In this document: piece after piece, positions 35,442-47,385 of the stretch
How positions within the stretch are numbered: the stretch's first letter is position 1
How the letters are laid out: each line of letters begins with the position of its first letter
Assembly (NCBI GenBank): GCA_037447655.1
Contig: JBBHKE010001645.1
Span: 119,034 to 183,033 of the forward strand
Source: Zygnema cylindricum
Lineage: Eukaryota; Streptophyta; Zygnematophyceae; Zygnematales; Zygnemataceae
Length of the DNA: 64,000 nucleotides
Direction of reading: 5' to 3'
Notes under the pieces: generated by a model
Database searches by the model: none
What the model was told of the DNA's origin: nothing
The model's input: the letters and a program-made list of their open reading frames with translations, nothing else
Translations under genes and position numbers: made by a program

Positions 35442-38400
35442 CTAGTCAATCTTTAATTTCAGACCACACTTTTCCCTGCAGAAAATTAGCTTAGGTGAAG
35501 GCACAGGTTTGGTCATCATTTCTGCTACCATCTCACTATCTGGTCGGTACTCTAAGCTGATTATTTTGTTTTCTACTTTCTCTCTAACAAAGCATAGTCT
35601 AATGTCCATGTGTTTAGCTTTAAAACGATGTTTGGGATTGGCAGAAATAGCGATTGCTGCCTGATTATCACAAAAAAAATTCTGCACACCACTCTTAAGG
35701 TGACCAAGCTCACCAAGCAAAGACTTGACCCACATCAATTCTTTTACAGCAAAGCAAGAGGCCATATACTCAGCCTCCATGGTGGACTCAGCAATAACTT
35801 TTTGCTGTTTGCTACTCCAACAGCAAGCCCCATCACCCACATATAATACATATCCAGAAGTGCATCTCCTCATCGGAGCATCACCATAACTGGAATCACT
35901 CCAAGTAGTGATGTCAGTATTCTCCCCACCCAAATGCAACCATAGATCCCTAGTTCCTATCAAGTATCTAAGGACTCTCTTAGCTGCCTCCCAATCTCTC
36001 TTAGTGGGAGCATTTAGACTTCTACTCAGCACTCCTACAGCTGCAGCTAAATCCAGCCGGGTACAATTCATAAAATAGATTAGACTTCCCACTACTTGCC
36101 TGTAAGGAATAGTCTGCATGAACTTTTGTTCTTCAGGAGATAATTCCTTGTCTAAGACTATGACTCCTTCTTCCTCACTCCCCTCACTTCCCTTCTTGAA
36201 CTCCATTGGAGTTGTACAACTATTAGCTTTATCCATTTGAAAATTTTCAAGCATGTTCCCTATTGCTTCTTTTTGAGTCAATCTTATAATTTTTCTTTTT
36301 TGGTCTCTCTCTACTTGAATTCCCAAAATATATTTTGCTTCCCTAATATCCTTCATTTCAAATCTCCCCTTAAGATCGGTTTTCAGTTTATTAATTTTTT
36401 CCATTGATTTACTTAAGACAAGCAAATCATCAACATAAATTGCAATAAATATAAAATCTTCCTCATCTTCGAAAACATAGATTAAGTGATTTGAGCTGAT
36501 CGGAATATATCCCAGACCGGTAAGAAACTCATCAAGCTTCTTATTCCACTGTCGAGGCTCCTGTTTCAAACCATAAAGAGATTTAATCAGCCGACATACC
36601 TTACTCTCCTGTCCTTCCTCCACAAACCCTTCGGATTGTCGCATGAAGATCTCCTCTTCCAATTCTCCATGCAAAAAGGCTGTCTTGATGTCCATCTGGT
36701 GCACTTCCATATCTTTCGCTGCAGCCAAGCTGACAAGTATGCGGACGGAGAGAAATCTGACCACCGGGGCAAAGGTTTCCTCGTAGTCAATTCCCTCTTT
36801 TTGTGTAAATCCCTTTGCCACTAATCGGGCCTTGTAGCGCTCGATTGTGTTATCTGGGTTCAGTTTTAATTTCAAAACCCGCTTATAACCGATTGGTTTT
36901 CGGTTAGGTGGACAATCAACCAGCTCCCAAGTATCGGCTGCCATAATTGAGGCCATCTCCTCATTGATGGCTGTCTTCCACCGGTTACTTTCTGGACAAG
37001 TCATCGCCTCTCCATAAGTTTGAGGTTCATCTTGATGAGATAGTTTAGTTACCTTGTTGTTAACCTGTTTTTCTTGTAGTGTTTTGCTACTTCTCCTTCC
37101 CGCCTCAAAATTTGAGGCCGGAATAGATGGTTCTCGTGGATTCTTTCGAACAAACTCGGCTTCTCCCCTATCCCTTGATTCCGAATCAATTTCCACCACG
37201 TCTTCCGCTTCGGGTAGAGTTGTCACTGGAGTTTCCACAACCGAGTCCTTTTCGGTCTGATTTGTATCTGCAAGAATGTCATCTTCTCCAAAACCCGGAT
37301 AGATAGGGAGCTCAAAGTCATCGGAATTTTTTGACTCAAATCTGATTTTTACTGACTTTGTATATTTGAAGGGATCCACAGACTTTCCTTCATCCATAAC
37401 TACTAGATGCTTTACTAAGATAATATCTTCTCTTTTTAGATCATAAACTCTATATCATTTAACATCCTCATCATATCCTAATAAGTATCCCGGTTTTCCT
37501 TTAGGATCTAGCTTCCAATTAGACCGATCTGTATCTAGACTGAATACTTGACTGCCGAAAACCTTTAAGTGAGATAAGTCTGGTTTTCGGCTTGTCCATC
37601 TCTCATAAGGTGTTTGATCTTTTATAGCTGAAGTAAGAACTCTATTTTTGAGGTAATTAGCATAGTTCATTGCTTCTGCCCAAAACCTTTTTCCTATCTT
37701 CTTATCTGACAACATACTTCTAGCACTATCACTTAGTGTTCTATTTAACCTTTCAGCTACTCCATTTTGTTCCGGGTTTTCTGGAACTGTCTTTTGGTGT
37801 TGAACCCCATCTTCCCTCAGAAAATCCTCAAACTGGTTAGAAGTATACTCTCCACCATTGTCACTCCTTATTCTCTTGATTGGAGTTTCACAAAGTTTTT
37901 TGCTCCATGCTTTATATTGTCTAAAACAATCCTGAGCTTCGGACTTGTTTTTCAAAAAATACACTCGGGAATACCGAGACCAATCATCACTGATAGTCAT
38001 CATAAATCTCTCCCCCCCAGTGAGGGACTTTAGCTGGTCCCCAAATATCTGTGTGTACTAGATCTAGAATTTTTTCTCCCTTATAGGTGGCTGTTTTAGG
38101 AAAGGGTAATCTGTGTGTTTTACCTTGAGCACATCCACTACAATCACTTATATCGTTACTCTCACTGAACTGAATCCCTTCCACCACTCCCATCTTTTTC
38201 ATCTCTCTTAACTTGTCTAGATTCACATGCCGAAGCCTTTTGTGCCACATCATAATATCATGAACACCAGCATAATAAAGTTTCTTCTTTTCATTACTTA
38301 AAACCAGCCTAAACATCCCATGGCTACCTTTCTCGGCAAAGAAATAGACATCCTCCTCAAAACTAGCAGTAAAGACTCCTTCCCTAGTGCTAGTAAAAAA

Positions 38401-39793
38401 ACCCTTATCATCTAATACGGATGTAGAGATGAGGGTTTTGTTCAGCTCCGGAATAAACAATACATCGGAGAATGTTACTATGGATGTCTTTCCTTCTACT
38501 AACACTTTAAAATCTACCGATCCTACAAGAGTAGTGGTGACTATCCTTCCATCCTTGTACTCTATCTCTACGGTGGGAATATTTCTTATCTTAGTGAATA
38601 GGTGCCTATCCTTACACATGTGCATGGAGGCACCTGAATATACAATCCAACCTGCTTCACCTTTCAATCCACCGTAAGCACATTTCTGCCTTCGTGGTAT
38701 TTCGACCTCGTTTTTCGCCTCCAACTCCTCATCCAAAAAGAGCTCATCGTCCTCGTCCTTGGATTTCGCCTCATGTTCCTGTGTCACAAGGGCCTTTTTC
38801 TTTCCTCTCGGGGTACCACCGGTATGCCCCTCCTTTAACCGAAGCTTGGTTAGCTTAGTGCACTTTGCCATATAGTAGGTTTCTTACAAAAATGACATAA
38901 ACCTTTGGGAGCCCTTGGTCCGAACTCGTCGGTCTGATTTTTTTCTCCCTCCGCCCATAGTTTCCGACCGGTTTCCGGGAATCCTTGTTCCTCAAATCGG
39001 TCGCAATTGCCAAGGCTTGGCCACTCCTTCCTCCTCTTCGGATCTCAATCATATTCTCCCGAACGAGAATCATCCCTACAAGTGAGTTCCATATCCACCT
39101 TGAGTCCGGCAAGTCCTGCACACGGTTGACTATGTTCTTGAACTCATCGGGTAACTTCATCAATAAACAGTTAACCTTTTCTTTTTCACTAAAATCATTT
39201 CCCGCACTCTCTAGCTCCATGAAGAGTGTAGCAAGCTCATTGCAAAAATCCAACATCTTCCCCCTTTTGTATACATACTCTTTAACTTTCTCATCAGCCA
39301 ACTGTTGTTGCTGAATTGTACCACTTCGGTACATCTCTATGAGAGCCATCCAAAGATCGGATGCCCTTTCTACCTGCAAATGAGGACATGCAAGTCCTTG
39401 AGTGAGATGGCGTAGGATGAAGTGCTTTGCCGCCATATTGTTGAAGTCCCAGGTTTCAGTATCATTTTCCTCGTTCCTCGGAATAGGTGACATGAATGCT
39501 GAACCAGCTGCTATTGGTGTGGTCGCCTCCTTCTCCTTTCCTTTGTCCACCACCTCTCCTTCTTTTGTTTCCTCCGTTGAAGGTGAATCCTCTTTCCTGG
39601 TGAATCTGCTTCCTCCAAACCTCGGAGGAATTCCAAGCCTTGATGGACGCCCCAATCGTCCACTCACTATCCCCCAAAACCTTTTTTCGCATAGAGCTCC
39701 TATCATCATACTTTCCCAGTATATGAAGCTAGTTCCTTTAAAGATAGGTACCCTAGAGGGTGGGCCCATAACCTGAAACTCTGAGACCTCCAT
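35442..39793 (-). pseudogene. Copia E gag-pol polyprotein (broken by three frameshifts and one stop)
   Basis: The start atg (39793) is inside the 5' LTR; MEVSEFQVMGPPSRVP crosses the primer site. Gag ends near 38945, where a 1-nt deletion relative to A shifts the frame. A 4-nt deletion near 38880 removes the Gly-His of the CCHC knuckle. The protease triad reads VYSGAS where A has KDSGAS, so the catalytic Asp is lost. Integrase: HKRLRHVNLDKL ... CSGCAQGK zinc-binding part, D at VHTDIWGP, then RSDNGGEY and the Glu in ENPEQNGVAER. A frameshift lies near 38010 and a stop (tga, 37455-37457) follows YDEDVK. From 37397 to 35442 an open 651-codon frame holds RT (IAIYVDDLLVLSK, near residue 318) and RNase H (TWSDSSYGD, STMEAEYMASC, DNQAAIAISANP). 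Ends LKLKID-stop next to the polypurine tract. Confidence 0.92.
39760..39773 (-). promoter_or_regulatory. Primer-binding site of E
   Basis: Plus strand gtgggcccataacc, identical to the anticodon-arm sense sequence of plant initiator tRNA-Met as I remember it, so the element RNA is complementary to it. Confidence 0.8.
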
Positions 39794-40831
39794 AAGTCCT
39801 CAGAGTTGACAGCTTCCAAAAAGCCTCTAGGATAACCCTGACCCCTTTGTGTTTCAGCAAAAATAACTGCCACCCTGGCAGACAAAAACTCTGACCACCT
39901 TCACCTCTGTGAAGAGAAGACTCCCCTGAGTCGATAGCAAAAAGAATCTCTGAATTTTCTCCCTTGAGCAGTAAGTAATGGAGGGTCAAAGTTGACCTTT
40001 TGTAGAGAAGCTCTCTGGGAGAGAGGATCCTATCTTCTAATTTTTCTAAGTCCTATCTCTCTCACAGACTCTATCTACTGATGTACGGAGCCAATCAGAT
40101 TTCAGTTTCGTAAACAAAAGTACAGCTGCCTGTGTACTTTATGTACGGCTATTGTACGACATGGCCTAAATGTCGACACGTGGTATGTCCGGATTCGCTC
40201 CTTTAATCCTCGGAGATGCCGCGATCCAATGTCATTCCGCCACGTGTCATCCAATGTGGCGATGACCACAAACCGCCGAAATCCTCTTCTGCGATCTCGG
40301 CGTTAATTCCGGCTGTTTGATTAAATTCACATTTAATCGTAGCCGTAATAAATATATGCGCGGTATTCGTTTCATTAAAGAATTAAATGCGCGGTATTGG
40401 TTTCTTATCCATATCGGAATCCGTACTTTTACATTTACTGGATATATGTCTCCCGTAATCAGTTAGAGTTAAATGAACTATCCTACGTATAAATGTTTAA
40501 GTAATTATAAAACCATATAGTACATAACACTACTCCTAGACTTAATGGCTAAGGCTAGCGGCTACTGGCTGTCTGCCCGCCGGCATGTACCAAGATCAAA
40601 TCCTGTGGCCGGCGCATATCTTTTAGTAAATTAAACCCCTAACTAAAATATATTTTCCCGTAAACCTCTAGATAGCCTAGGTAGCCATGGCTCTAGCTCA
40701 TTCTCCAATTTCTCAGTGACTGCGACAAGTTTGAGAAGTTGGAGAGAGAAGTTAGAGATAGACTGCCTCGGCTTCTTTCTTATTTCTATTCAGACCTAAA
40801 AAATACTTTAAAAAGACCATTAATTTCTACA
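39774..40831 (-). repeat. 5' LTR of element E
   Basis: On the plus strand it runs tgaaactctgagacc to atttctaca. gccacgtgtc at 40239-40248 and cgacacgtgg near 40173. Confidence 0.92.
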
Positions 40832-41746
40832 TGCCGTCCGTCAAGTGACCCGTAGCCGGTAGCTTTGTCCGTTTAGTCTAGGACTAGTGCTAAGGTATAT
40901 TGGGTTTGATATAAATATAAACATCTACATGTAGGATTTTCCATTTAACAAGATTACGGTTTATCGGACATAGAAACAGTTGTACTATTAGTACCGGACG
41001 AAACAAATGTACGGACATTTGTTTCGACGGTCCGTATTAAATACCGATATCAATCGGACGGCCGTGGTTAGCGCCGGCTTCGCGGAAAGGACAATTTGGC
41101 GGTTTGCGGACTCCGCCACTGCGGATAACACGTGGCAACATCATACGGGTTTACGAAATCTCCGGAACGGAAGACAACAAATCCGGATGTGACAAATGTC
41201 GCATAATGGCGACGTCGTACACTGTCCGTACAAAAAGTACACCGGCATCTATACTTTCTTATACGGTACAGTCCCGTGATTGGTCAGTACCTCAGTACTA
41301 GAAGGTTTGGAGAGGGGTTTAGGACTTAGAATATTTTTGGGTAAGTAGCCGCCTCTCCCAGAGAGCATCTTGGATAAATGGCAAACTTTGGCCAGCCATA
41401 ACTATTAACTCAGTTGACCAAATTCAGTGATTCTTTTTGCTGCGGACTCAGGGGAGTCTAGGCTACACAGGGGTGTAGTCGGTCAGGTGTTTGCCTGCCA
41501 GGGTGGCTGAATTTCTAAGGGAAAGTCAAAGTGGGTGAATGTGTCCAAATCTCATATTCTAACTTTGCATTCTATGGTGGAATTGAGCACACAGAAAGTC
41601 TTATTTCATAGGGCTGAAGCTGTAATGGGGTTCTGATTGTCAAGGGGTCAATCATTTGGGTTTATATAAACTTGGAGTCGGCACTATCTAGATTAGCTTC
41701 TTTTGATCTGAGAATTCTGTGTGGTTATGGAGCCCATATAATTTCA
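40832..41746 (+). repeat. 3' LTR of element D, second part
   Basis: Starts at the second copy of the E duplication (tgccg) and ends tataatttca. aacacgtggc at 41127-41136. Joined to 34146-34370 it matches the D 5' LTR end to end. Confidence 0.88.
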
Positions 41747-41751
41747 CTGTA

Positions 41752-42702
41752 ATACTTACCTTAATTAGCGTTATAGTAGCAAAAAGTACAGTAGAGCGTA
41801 TTGTACTTTTACAGGGACACGTGTTGGCAAAAGAACGTATGCAGGTTTTTCGTAGTGGCGCCGACAGTCAGCCACACGCGCCACACAGTTGATGATATGA
41901 TTCACAAGATCGGACGAATGGGATATCAACCGGGTATTCCGAAAATAAAATGTACAGTTCAACGGTACCATCGTCGATTGAATTTGTTCCAACGGACACA
42001 ATTCACCTGGGAACACAAGCGTGATTCACAAGGGACCACAAGCGTGATTCGCGTGGGACCACAAGTGACGAAGCACTCAGGTGCTTCGTACTACACGACC
42101 ACATTCGGCTGGATTTTAGCGACTCTCGCTGACTAAGCATTTGGAACGTTTTGTGTACTGTTGGAACATTTTGTGTACGGTTCAATATCTGGAAATATCT
42201 GAATAACATTGTTTTGTATTTGAGTGTAATAAAAAATAGTGTTCCATTAAGCAGGTTTATACAAAGTAATAATTAGGGTTTTGAGGTACAGTGATGTACA
42301 GGTAGGATGCGTTGTGGTTAGTCAGGATAATAACAATAGTAACAGTTACCCAAATTAGTGTAGATCAGTAGATACACACTGTGAGTATATAACTTAGGAC
42401 TTAGCCAATTTTGTAGTATCCAGTATTGGGAATATAATTTTCTAACGATAGTTTTTGGGACACTTCCTGTTATCATATCTTATGGTTTACTCGATCATTA
42501 GGGCTGCAATTTTGGCAATTGTCAGTTTACTGTATTGTTTTTCACTGTGGAAAATTTGAGTCATTTTTGCTATCTGAGTCATATTTTGTGTCTGTTCAAA
42601 GTTGGCTGTTGAGTAGGTACTATGATAGTTTCCACTATTTTTCATGTCTACTTCCACTACTACTGCTGGTTCTCCTCCTGCAACGGTGGTTGTAGAACAA
42701 CA
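41752..42702 (+). repeat. 5' LTR of Copia element C, second part
   Basis: Resumes after the D duplication ctgta and ends gaacaaca before the primer site. Contains a local direct repeat (cacaagcgtgattc at 42014 and again at 42036). Confidence 0.7.
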
Positions 42703-44243
42703 GATTATGGGCCATTCGTCAAGAATTCCTATCATCAATGGCCAAAAGTATGCTTACTGGGCGGCGATGGTTGAATCGTCGTTTGAAACTACTAACTTAA
42801 TGGGGGTCTTGGATGGCTCCCTTGATGAAACAGATCCATCTTGGGCGAAAAAGAATTCAATGGCAAGGAACTATCTAATTCTTTGTATTTCAAAAAATTT
42901 GGTCATGTCTCGACTGAAAATGAAGAAGGCGAGTGAGATTTGGAAATCACTAAAATCCGCTTTTGAGAAAGCGAATGTTCAAGAGAAGTTGTTGGTGGCT
43001 GGAAAAATTTGGGGATACAAATACTCGGGGGAACTATGGTCGAGTATTGTGACAATTTTCGTTCCCTTATTGATGCTCACTCTTCTACTCGGGGGTCATT
43101 TCCTGAGTTTCAACAAGCAGCTCTGTTTAGTAGAAGTCTCCCTAGTAGCATGATGGGTGTGTCTGTTCAATTAAAGAGTCATGATAAAGCTTGCTGGTCA
43201 TTTCAGTTAGCGTATAATCTTATATTGGAGGAAGAGACTAATACTAAACTCCTTGAAGGAGAAGGAAAAGTTGAAGCATTTGCCACATACTTTGACAAAA
43301 GAAATCAGATTAATCAGAACAGGAGTCAATTTAACCAAAATCAAAATCAGTTTAATCAGAGACATAATAGGTCATCTACTACTACTTAATTTTATTGCTC
43401 TTGGAAGGGTCATGGATACAGATATTGTCCTAAACTGAAGAAGGCTAATGAAACAGGTTTATACAGGCCAGGTTGGCAGCAAAGCCAGTATCATATAGGC
43501 TTTTCTGGAAATCCTTCCCGTGGAAATGCTATTTTCTCAACTTTTGCAACTGATGCAGATAAGTCTTTAAGCTTCAATGAGCAAGAAGAGGCAGAGCTCT
43601 TTGCTATGGCGGTTGCAATGGAGGGTCCAAAAGATGCAGGATGGATCATGGACACGGGAGCGTCTTCCCACATGTGCAAGAACAATGCGGCTTTTGCAAA
43701 TCTGCAGCAAACATCTCCAAGGAGTATTTACTATGCTTGTGGCATGAGTTTTCAAACCTCAGCTTAAGGTGATGTATCTTTGATGGTAGATGTGGGGGGA
43801 AAGTCGCTAGAGAGAACCCTTCACAATGTTTTCTATGTTCTAGACTTTAAGAAAAAAAAAATTTTCTACATCATTAGTGGAGAGCAAAGGCTTTGAAGTT
43901 GTTCTGAAAGGAGAGAGTCAGGTGGTTAGGAAGAAAGGGAAAGTAGCTGTATCATGAACTAGAGATGCTAGCAAAATGTACCGGATGGACATGGCTGAAT
44001 ATAAAAAAAATGATGTTCTCTACTCCAGTGTCCAATTTGACAATGAGTTGTGGCATAAAAGTTTTAGACATATGAATTATGATAGTCTTAAGAAATGGTG
44101 ACTTCGGGAAAAATCGAGGGAGTTTCTCTCAGTTCTCATCCTATAAAATCATGTGATGGTTGTTCATTTGGCAAGATTCACAAATTGCCATTTCCACAGG
44201 AAATAGACCACAGATCGGAGAAAGTTTTGCAGCTAATACACTT
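42644..44243 (+). pseudogene. Copia C gag-pol pseudogene (gag to integrase N-terminus)
   Basis: The start atg (42644) is 59 bases inside the LTR. The frame crosses the primer site as VVEQQIMGHSSRIP and continues INGQKYAYWAAMVESSF, a Copia gag. A 1-nt frameshift lies in the ggggg run near 43028; gag resumes as MVEYCDNFRSLIDAHSST. The nucleocapsid knuckle has a stop (taa near 43388) exactly where the first Cys should be, followed by FYCSWKGHGYRYC. The protease WIMDTGASSHMC (43642-43677) keeps its Asp. Further stops near 43766 and 43957; the integrase zinc-binding part LWHKSFRHMNYDSL ... CDGCSFGKIHKLPFP ends at 44243, where K sequence begins. RT and RNase H are not present in the window. Confidence 0.85.
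42703..42714 (+). promoter_or_regulatory. Primer-binding site of C
   Basis: gattatgggcca: the same anticodon-arm complement with two changes. It is translated as Q-I-M-G-H in the gag frame. Confidence 0.7.
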
Positions 44244-45402
44244 TGTCATGCCGCATTGTGTCAGTTGCCCGCACGCACGATATCATGTCCACACGCGTGA
44301 CATTCGCCGTCCGCGCACGATGTAATGCACGCACGCGCTGTATTTCGGATGCACGTGCGATATTTCGCACTCACACGCGCTATCTTGCATGCATGCACGA
44401 TTTAATGCATGCACGCACGTTATCATGTAGTTTCGTCGCACGTGCGATTTCACGTCGATTCATTTATTTTCACGTTTGGCTGTATAGTACTGATTTCGTG
44501 TGATACCTTTCATTTTGTGCGTAGGTACACGATTTTCGAAGTATGGGCGCGATATATCGTTCGGGCGACGCATCGCGATTTCCGAGAATATTTAGTGCTA
44601 TATGTTTTGTATGTGCGGTATTTATCGTTTCGTGCGTATGCACGCGATTTCGAGAGTATCGACGCGAAGTATCGTTTGGAGGCGTATCGCGATTTCCGAG
44701 CGACGCTTCGATATATCTATTTATTTAAGTCGCGAACCCATGTAGGTTCGCGGATACATGTAGTTAGGGAGGGTTTTTACCCTCGGACAGTGGATTTTGT
44801 CAGGCTTACGGCAGACGATGTTGGCCGCCTATTGGACAACATTTTAAGTAGTTTCATGCATGTAAAGTAGACTAGAAGTAGGCTAATTTTGCTTAGGCCT
44901 AGCGTAGCTCTTACTTAGCCTAATTCTCAGACTTAGAGAATTTAGTTTTTGGACAAGAATTTTCTCTTGGCAGCGGAGCTTTTCTCTTGCTCTCTCACTC
45001 ACCGATTGCTCATGCTTTCTCTTTCTTATTGCTAGCTAGCTATAGTGGCTAGATAGGTCAAAAATATTTGCCTTTGTTTCTGCCTCGTTTTTAATCCACA
45101 CGGCTTCGGCCAAGTCCGGAAGGTTTCCCTCCAAATTTGTCTTTTTGGCGATTGGTGGAGTGGAGGCTTGAGGTGTGGCATCTTCTGTCAAGGTGCGCCG
45201 TTCTCCGGACAGCTGGACGGTTTGTTTGAGTGTATTTTTGTGTGTGGCATTTCGGTTTTCTTGGGAAAGTGTCATTTTTGGTTAATTCCGATTTTCTTGG
45301 TTTTGGTTGGAAGTGATTTTTTTGCTGCGTTGTTTTCCTCTGAGATAACTCTTGTAGAAAATACGTGGAAGACCCAAGAGCCTAGTGGCTACCTCGTGGC
45401 TT
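44244..45402 (+). repeat. 5' LTR of element K (5'-truncated)
   Basis: Matches 53931-55224 from tgtcatgccgcat to ggcttagtat, including the cacgcacg array, a gtaggttcgcgg segment and the tgctagctagctat region. It lacks the first about 194 bases present at 53737-53930. It abuts broken C integrase sequence. Confidence 0.75.
44262..44450 (+). repeat. CACGCACG tandem array, short allele
   Basis: About nine degenerate 20-bp units of the type cacgcacgatatcatg/tcgcac. It is the counterpart of the longer array in the 3' LTR. Confidence 0.8.
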
Positions 45403-47385
45403 AGTATTCTTGTCCAAAAGGTTTAACTTTTCAAAAGCACATTTTTTAAAAAGTTTATTTCTTAAACATAAATTAAAAATATATAAAAAAAAATATTACC
45501 TTTCATATTTAGTTTTTATTCTTGTTTTTGTCTTTCCATTTTCCTTCCACTTTATCTTTCGTTTTCAGTTTTTCTTCTCAGTTTGGTGTGAGAACAAAAA
45601 TCTAAAAGTAAAAAATATATAAAAATACATTATTTTCAATATAAAATCCATCTTTTCATTTCTTTATTTTCTTCCACCTATTTTTGATTCGGTTTTTTCC
45701 CCGTGTTTTTTCTTTCTACAAGTTTCATTCTACTTTTTCTCTATTTTTGCTTTCGCTTTCAGTTTTGCCTTGGGAAAATATATTATAAAAATAATTTAAT
45801 TTATAAGTTTTATTTTATATAAAAAAAAACACACAGTTTGATTTTGTTTTTTGTTTTATTCTTTCTTGCTTACAACCCTTGTCCTTATAGCTTGTTGCCA
45901 CTCTATTTCTAGTCTGCAGATTTAGGTCTGATTTTGTGTCAGATTTTTAGGGTTAATCTGCGGAATTAGGGTTTGCCAGCAAATTTAGGGTTTGAGCTGC
46001 AGATTTAGGGTTTGGGCCGCAGATTTAGGGTTTGGGCGGATTTAGGGTTTATTTTTTGGAATTCTTAACCCTAGGTCAGCATATTACAATCCCTAAGTCG
46101 CAGATTTTTGATTTTTGCAGCGTGGTATTAGGGTTTGGGAAACCTTTTTGCCCAATTTTACCGTACTTTGTGTTTTATTTTGAACTTTTCTCAATATTTA
46201 TTATCTTTCCTTCCATTAGTGCAACTTCCTTTGCTGGCTAGTTGTTGTTTGGTTTGTGGTGGATTTAATATTCTCTTTCTTTATCCTTTGCCAAATTTAA
46301 TCATTCATAAAACCTAGCAAAGTAAAAATATATATTCATATATATCAGATATGCACGAATTATAACGTATAATTATCATTGCTTTATAATTGGGTATAGC
46401 GTGACATAGCGCTGATACGCATACCCTAGCAGGATACAAATTGCCTGGGTGTTTAGTGGTGGTCCTGGGTACGATTATTTGGAACCGACGTTGATCACGT
46501 TCATGAAGACTCTGCAAAATTCGACTTACTTCAACCAAGTCCGGTTCACTTTTGGTACTCACCAAAGTGTTAAAGGTGTTTGTAAGTATTCCGATGCCTT
46601 TCGGGTGCAAGAGCGTCACGATAAAGTGTGGACACTCGGGTAGGGGATCGGTATGGATCGGTTCTATAAGGAACCTTTCTTTTTGAGCATTTGCATTTTC
46701 CTTGCTTTCCTTGCATGCTATCTGGCCGTGGGTGGCTTTGAGTTTCCCTGTGACTATCTGAAGTGGATTTTCTTCCTAGACCTTGTCGTGGGTGGCACTG
46801 TTTAGACAATTTTCTGTCTGTGCCGCTGTAGATGTGCATCAAAAGGTGCTTCGATAGTTCTCTATTTGCTTTTATAGATCTGGCCCTTCGCCTTGACTCA
46901 TGGTTTGCAGGGTAGAGGTTTTGGTATTCCGACTTTTTGCTAGATCTTACCACCAAGTCTTGATAGAGACTTCGTGTGTTGACTTGTCTTGTATGGTTTG
47001 GCCTTCCATTTGTCGCACCTCGATTAGGCCATCCCGTGCTTTCATAGTCGTAATCAAGGGTTCTCTCTTCATTTATGCCCACGGATTGGGATAACTTACG
47101 TTATCAATCCGGATCTACCCGTGGCGGGACAGTTTTCCGTCTACCGCAGTTAGATCTTTCTAGTTTCCCCGAGTCTACGGACGCACCAGTTCCGGTTGCG
47201 GCCTATAGATCTCCGTCAATCCGGTCAGTATTGACCACGGTTTATCATTATCCTCAGTTTCCTCTAGGTCCTACCTAGATTGTAATTAAGGAGACTTTTT
47301 CGAGGAAATCTTTTCTCATCCTCTCACATTTCAATTTCCGGTTAATCCAAATTTGTAACCACCAACGCATTCTTCTTTTGTCGAC
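45403..47385 (+). other. Long untranslated leader of element K
   Basis: About 2 kb without a credible frame between the 5' LTR and gag. No match to the initiator anticodon-arm site follows the LTR (ttcttgtccaaaagg). The middle is T-rich; the segment near 45945-46050 carries six tttaggg/attaggg words. From 46400 composition becomes balanced and non-repetitive. Confidence 0.5.
45945..46050 (+). repeat. Interspersed TTTAGGG (telobox) cluster
   Basis: Six copies of tttaggg or attaggg spaced about 15-21 bases, several in the context gcagatttagggtttggg. These are plant telomere heptamers but not in perfect tandem. Confidence 0.8.

Larger units (their letters stand above)
34371..40831 (-). mobile_element. 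Copia LTR retrotransposon E (best-preserved autonomous-type copy)
   Basis: Minus orientation. LTRs 39774-40831 (5') and 34371-35428 (3'), both 1058 bp. The target duplication is tgtcg (34366-34370) and tgccg (40832-40836), one mismatch, inside the D 3' LTR. Primer site at 39760-39773, polypurine tract at 35429-35441. Closely related to element A and to the B relic; the pol half is still one long open frame. Confidence 0.93.
31139..41746 (+). mobile_element. LTR retrotransposon D (gag-only Copia derivative), hosting element E
   Basis: 5' LTR 31139-32275 and a 3' LTR split by E into 34146-34370 and 40832-41746. Perfect 5-bp duplication ctgta on both outer sides (31134-31138 and 41747-41751). 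Primer site ggttattggcccac at 32276-32289 (one mismatch to the others); polypurine tract aaaataaggggag at 34133-34145. The internal region of under 1.9 kb has room only for gag. It is inserted in the C LTR. Confidence 0.9.

Noticed and set aside
45945-46050. Interstitial telomere tract
   Set aside because: The TTTAGGG words are spaced and not in perfect tandem, and they lie inside a retroelement leader, so a telomere fusion relic is not supported.
46570-47082. 170-aa minus-strand frame in the K leader
   Set aside because: No recognised motif, antisense to the element, and not matched by any homologous frame in the other elements.
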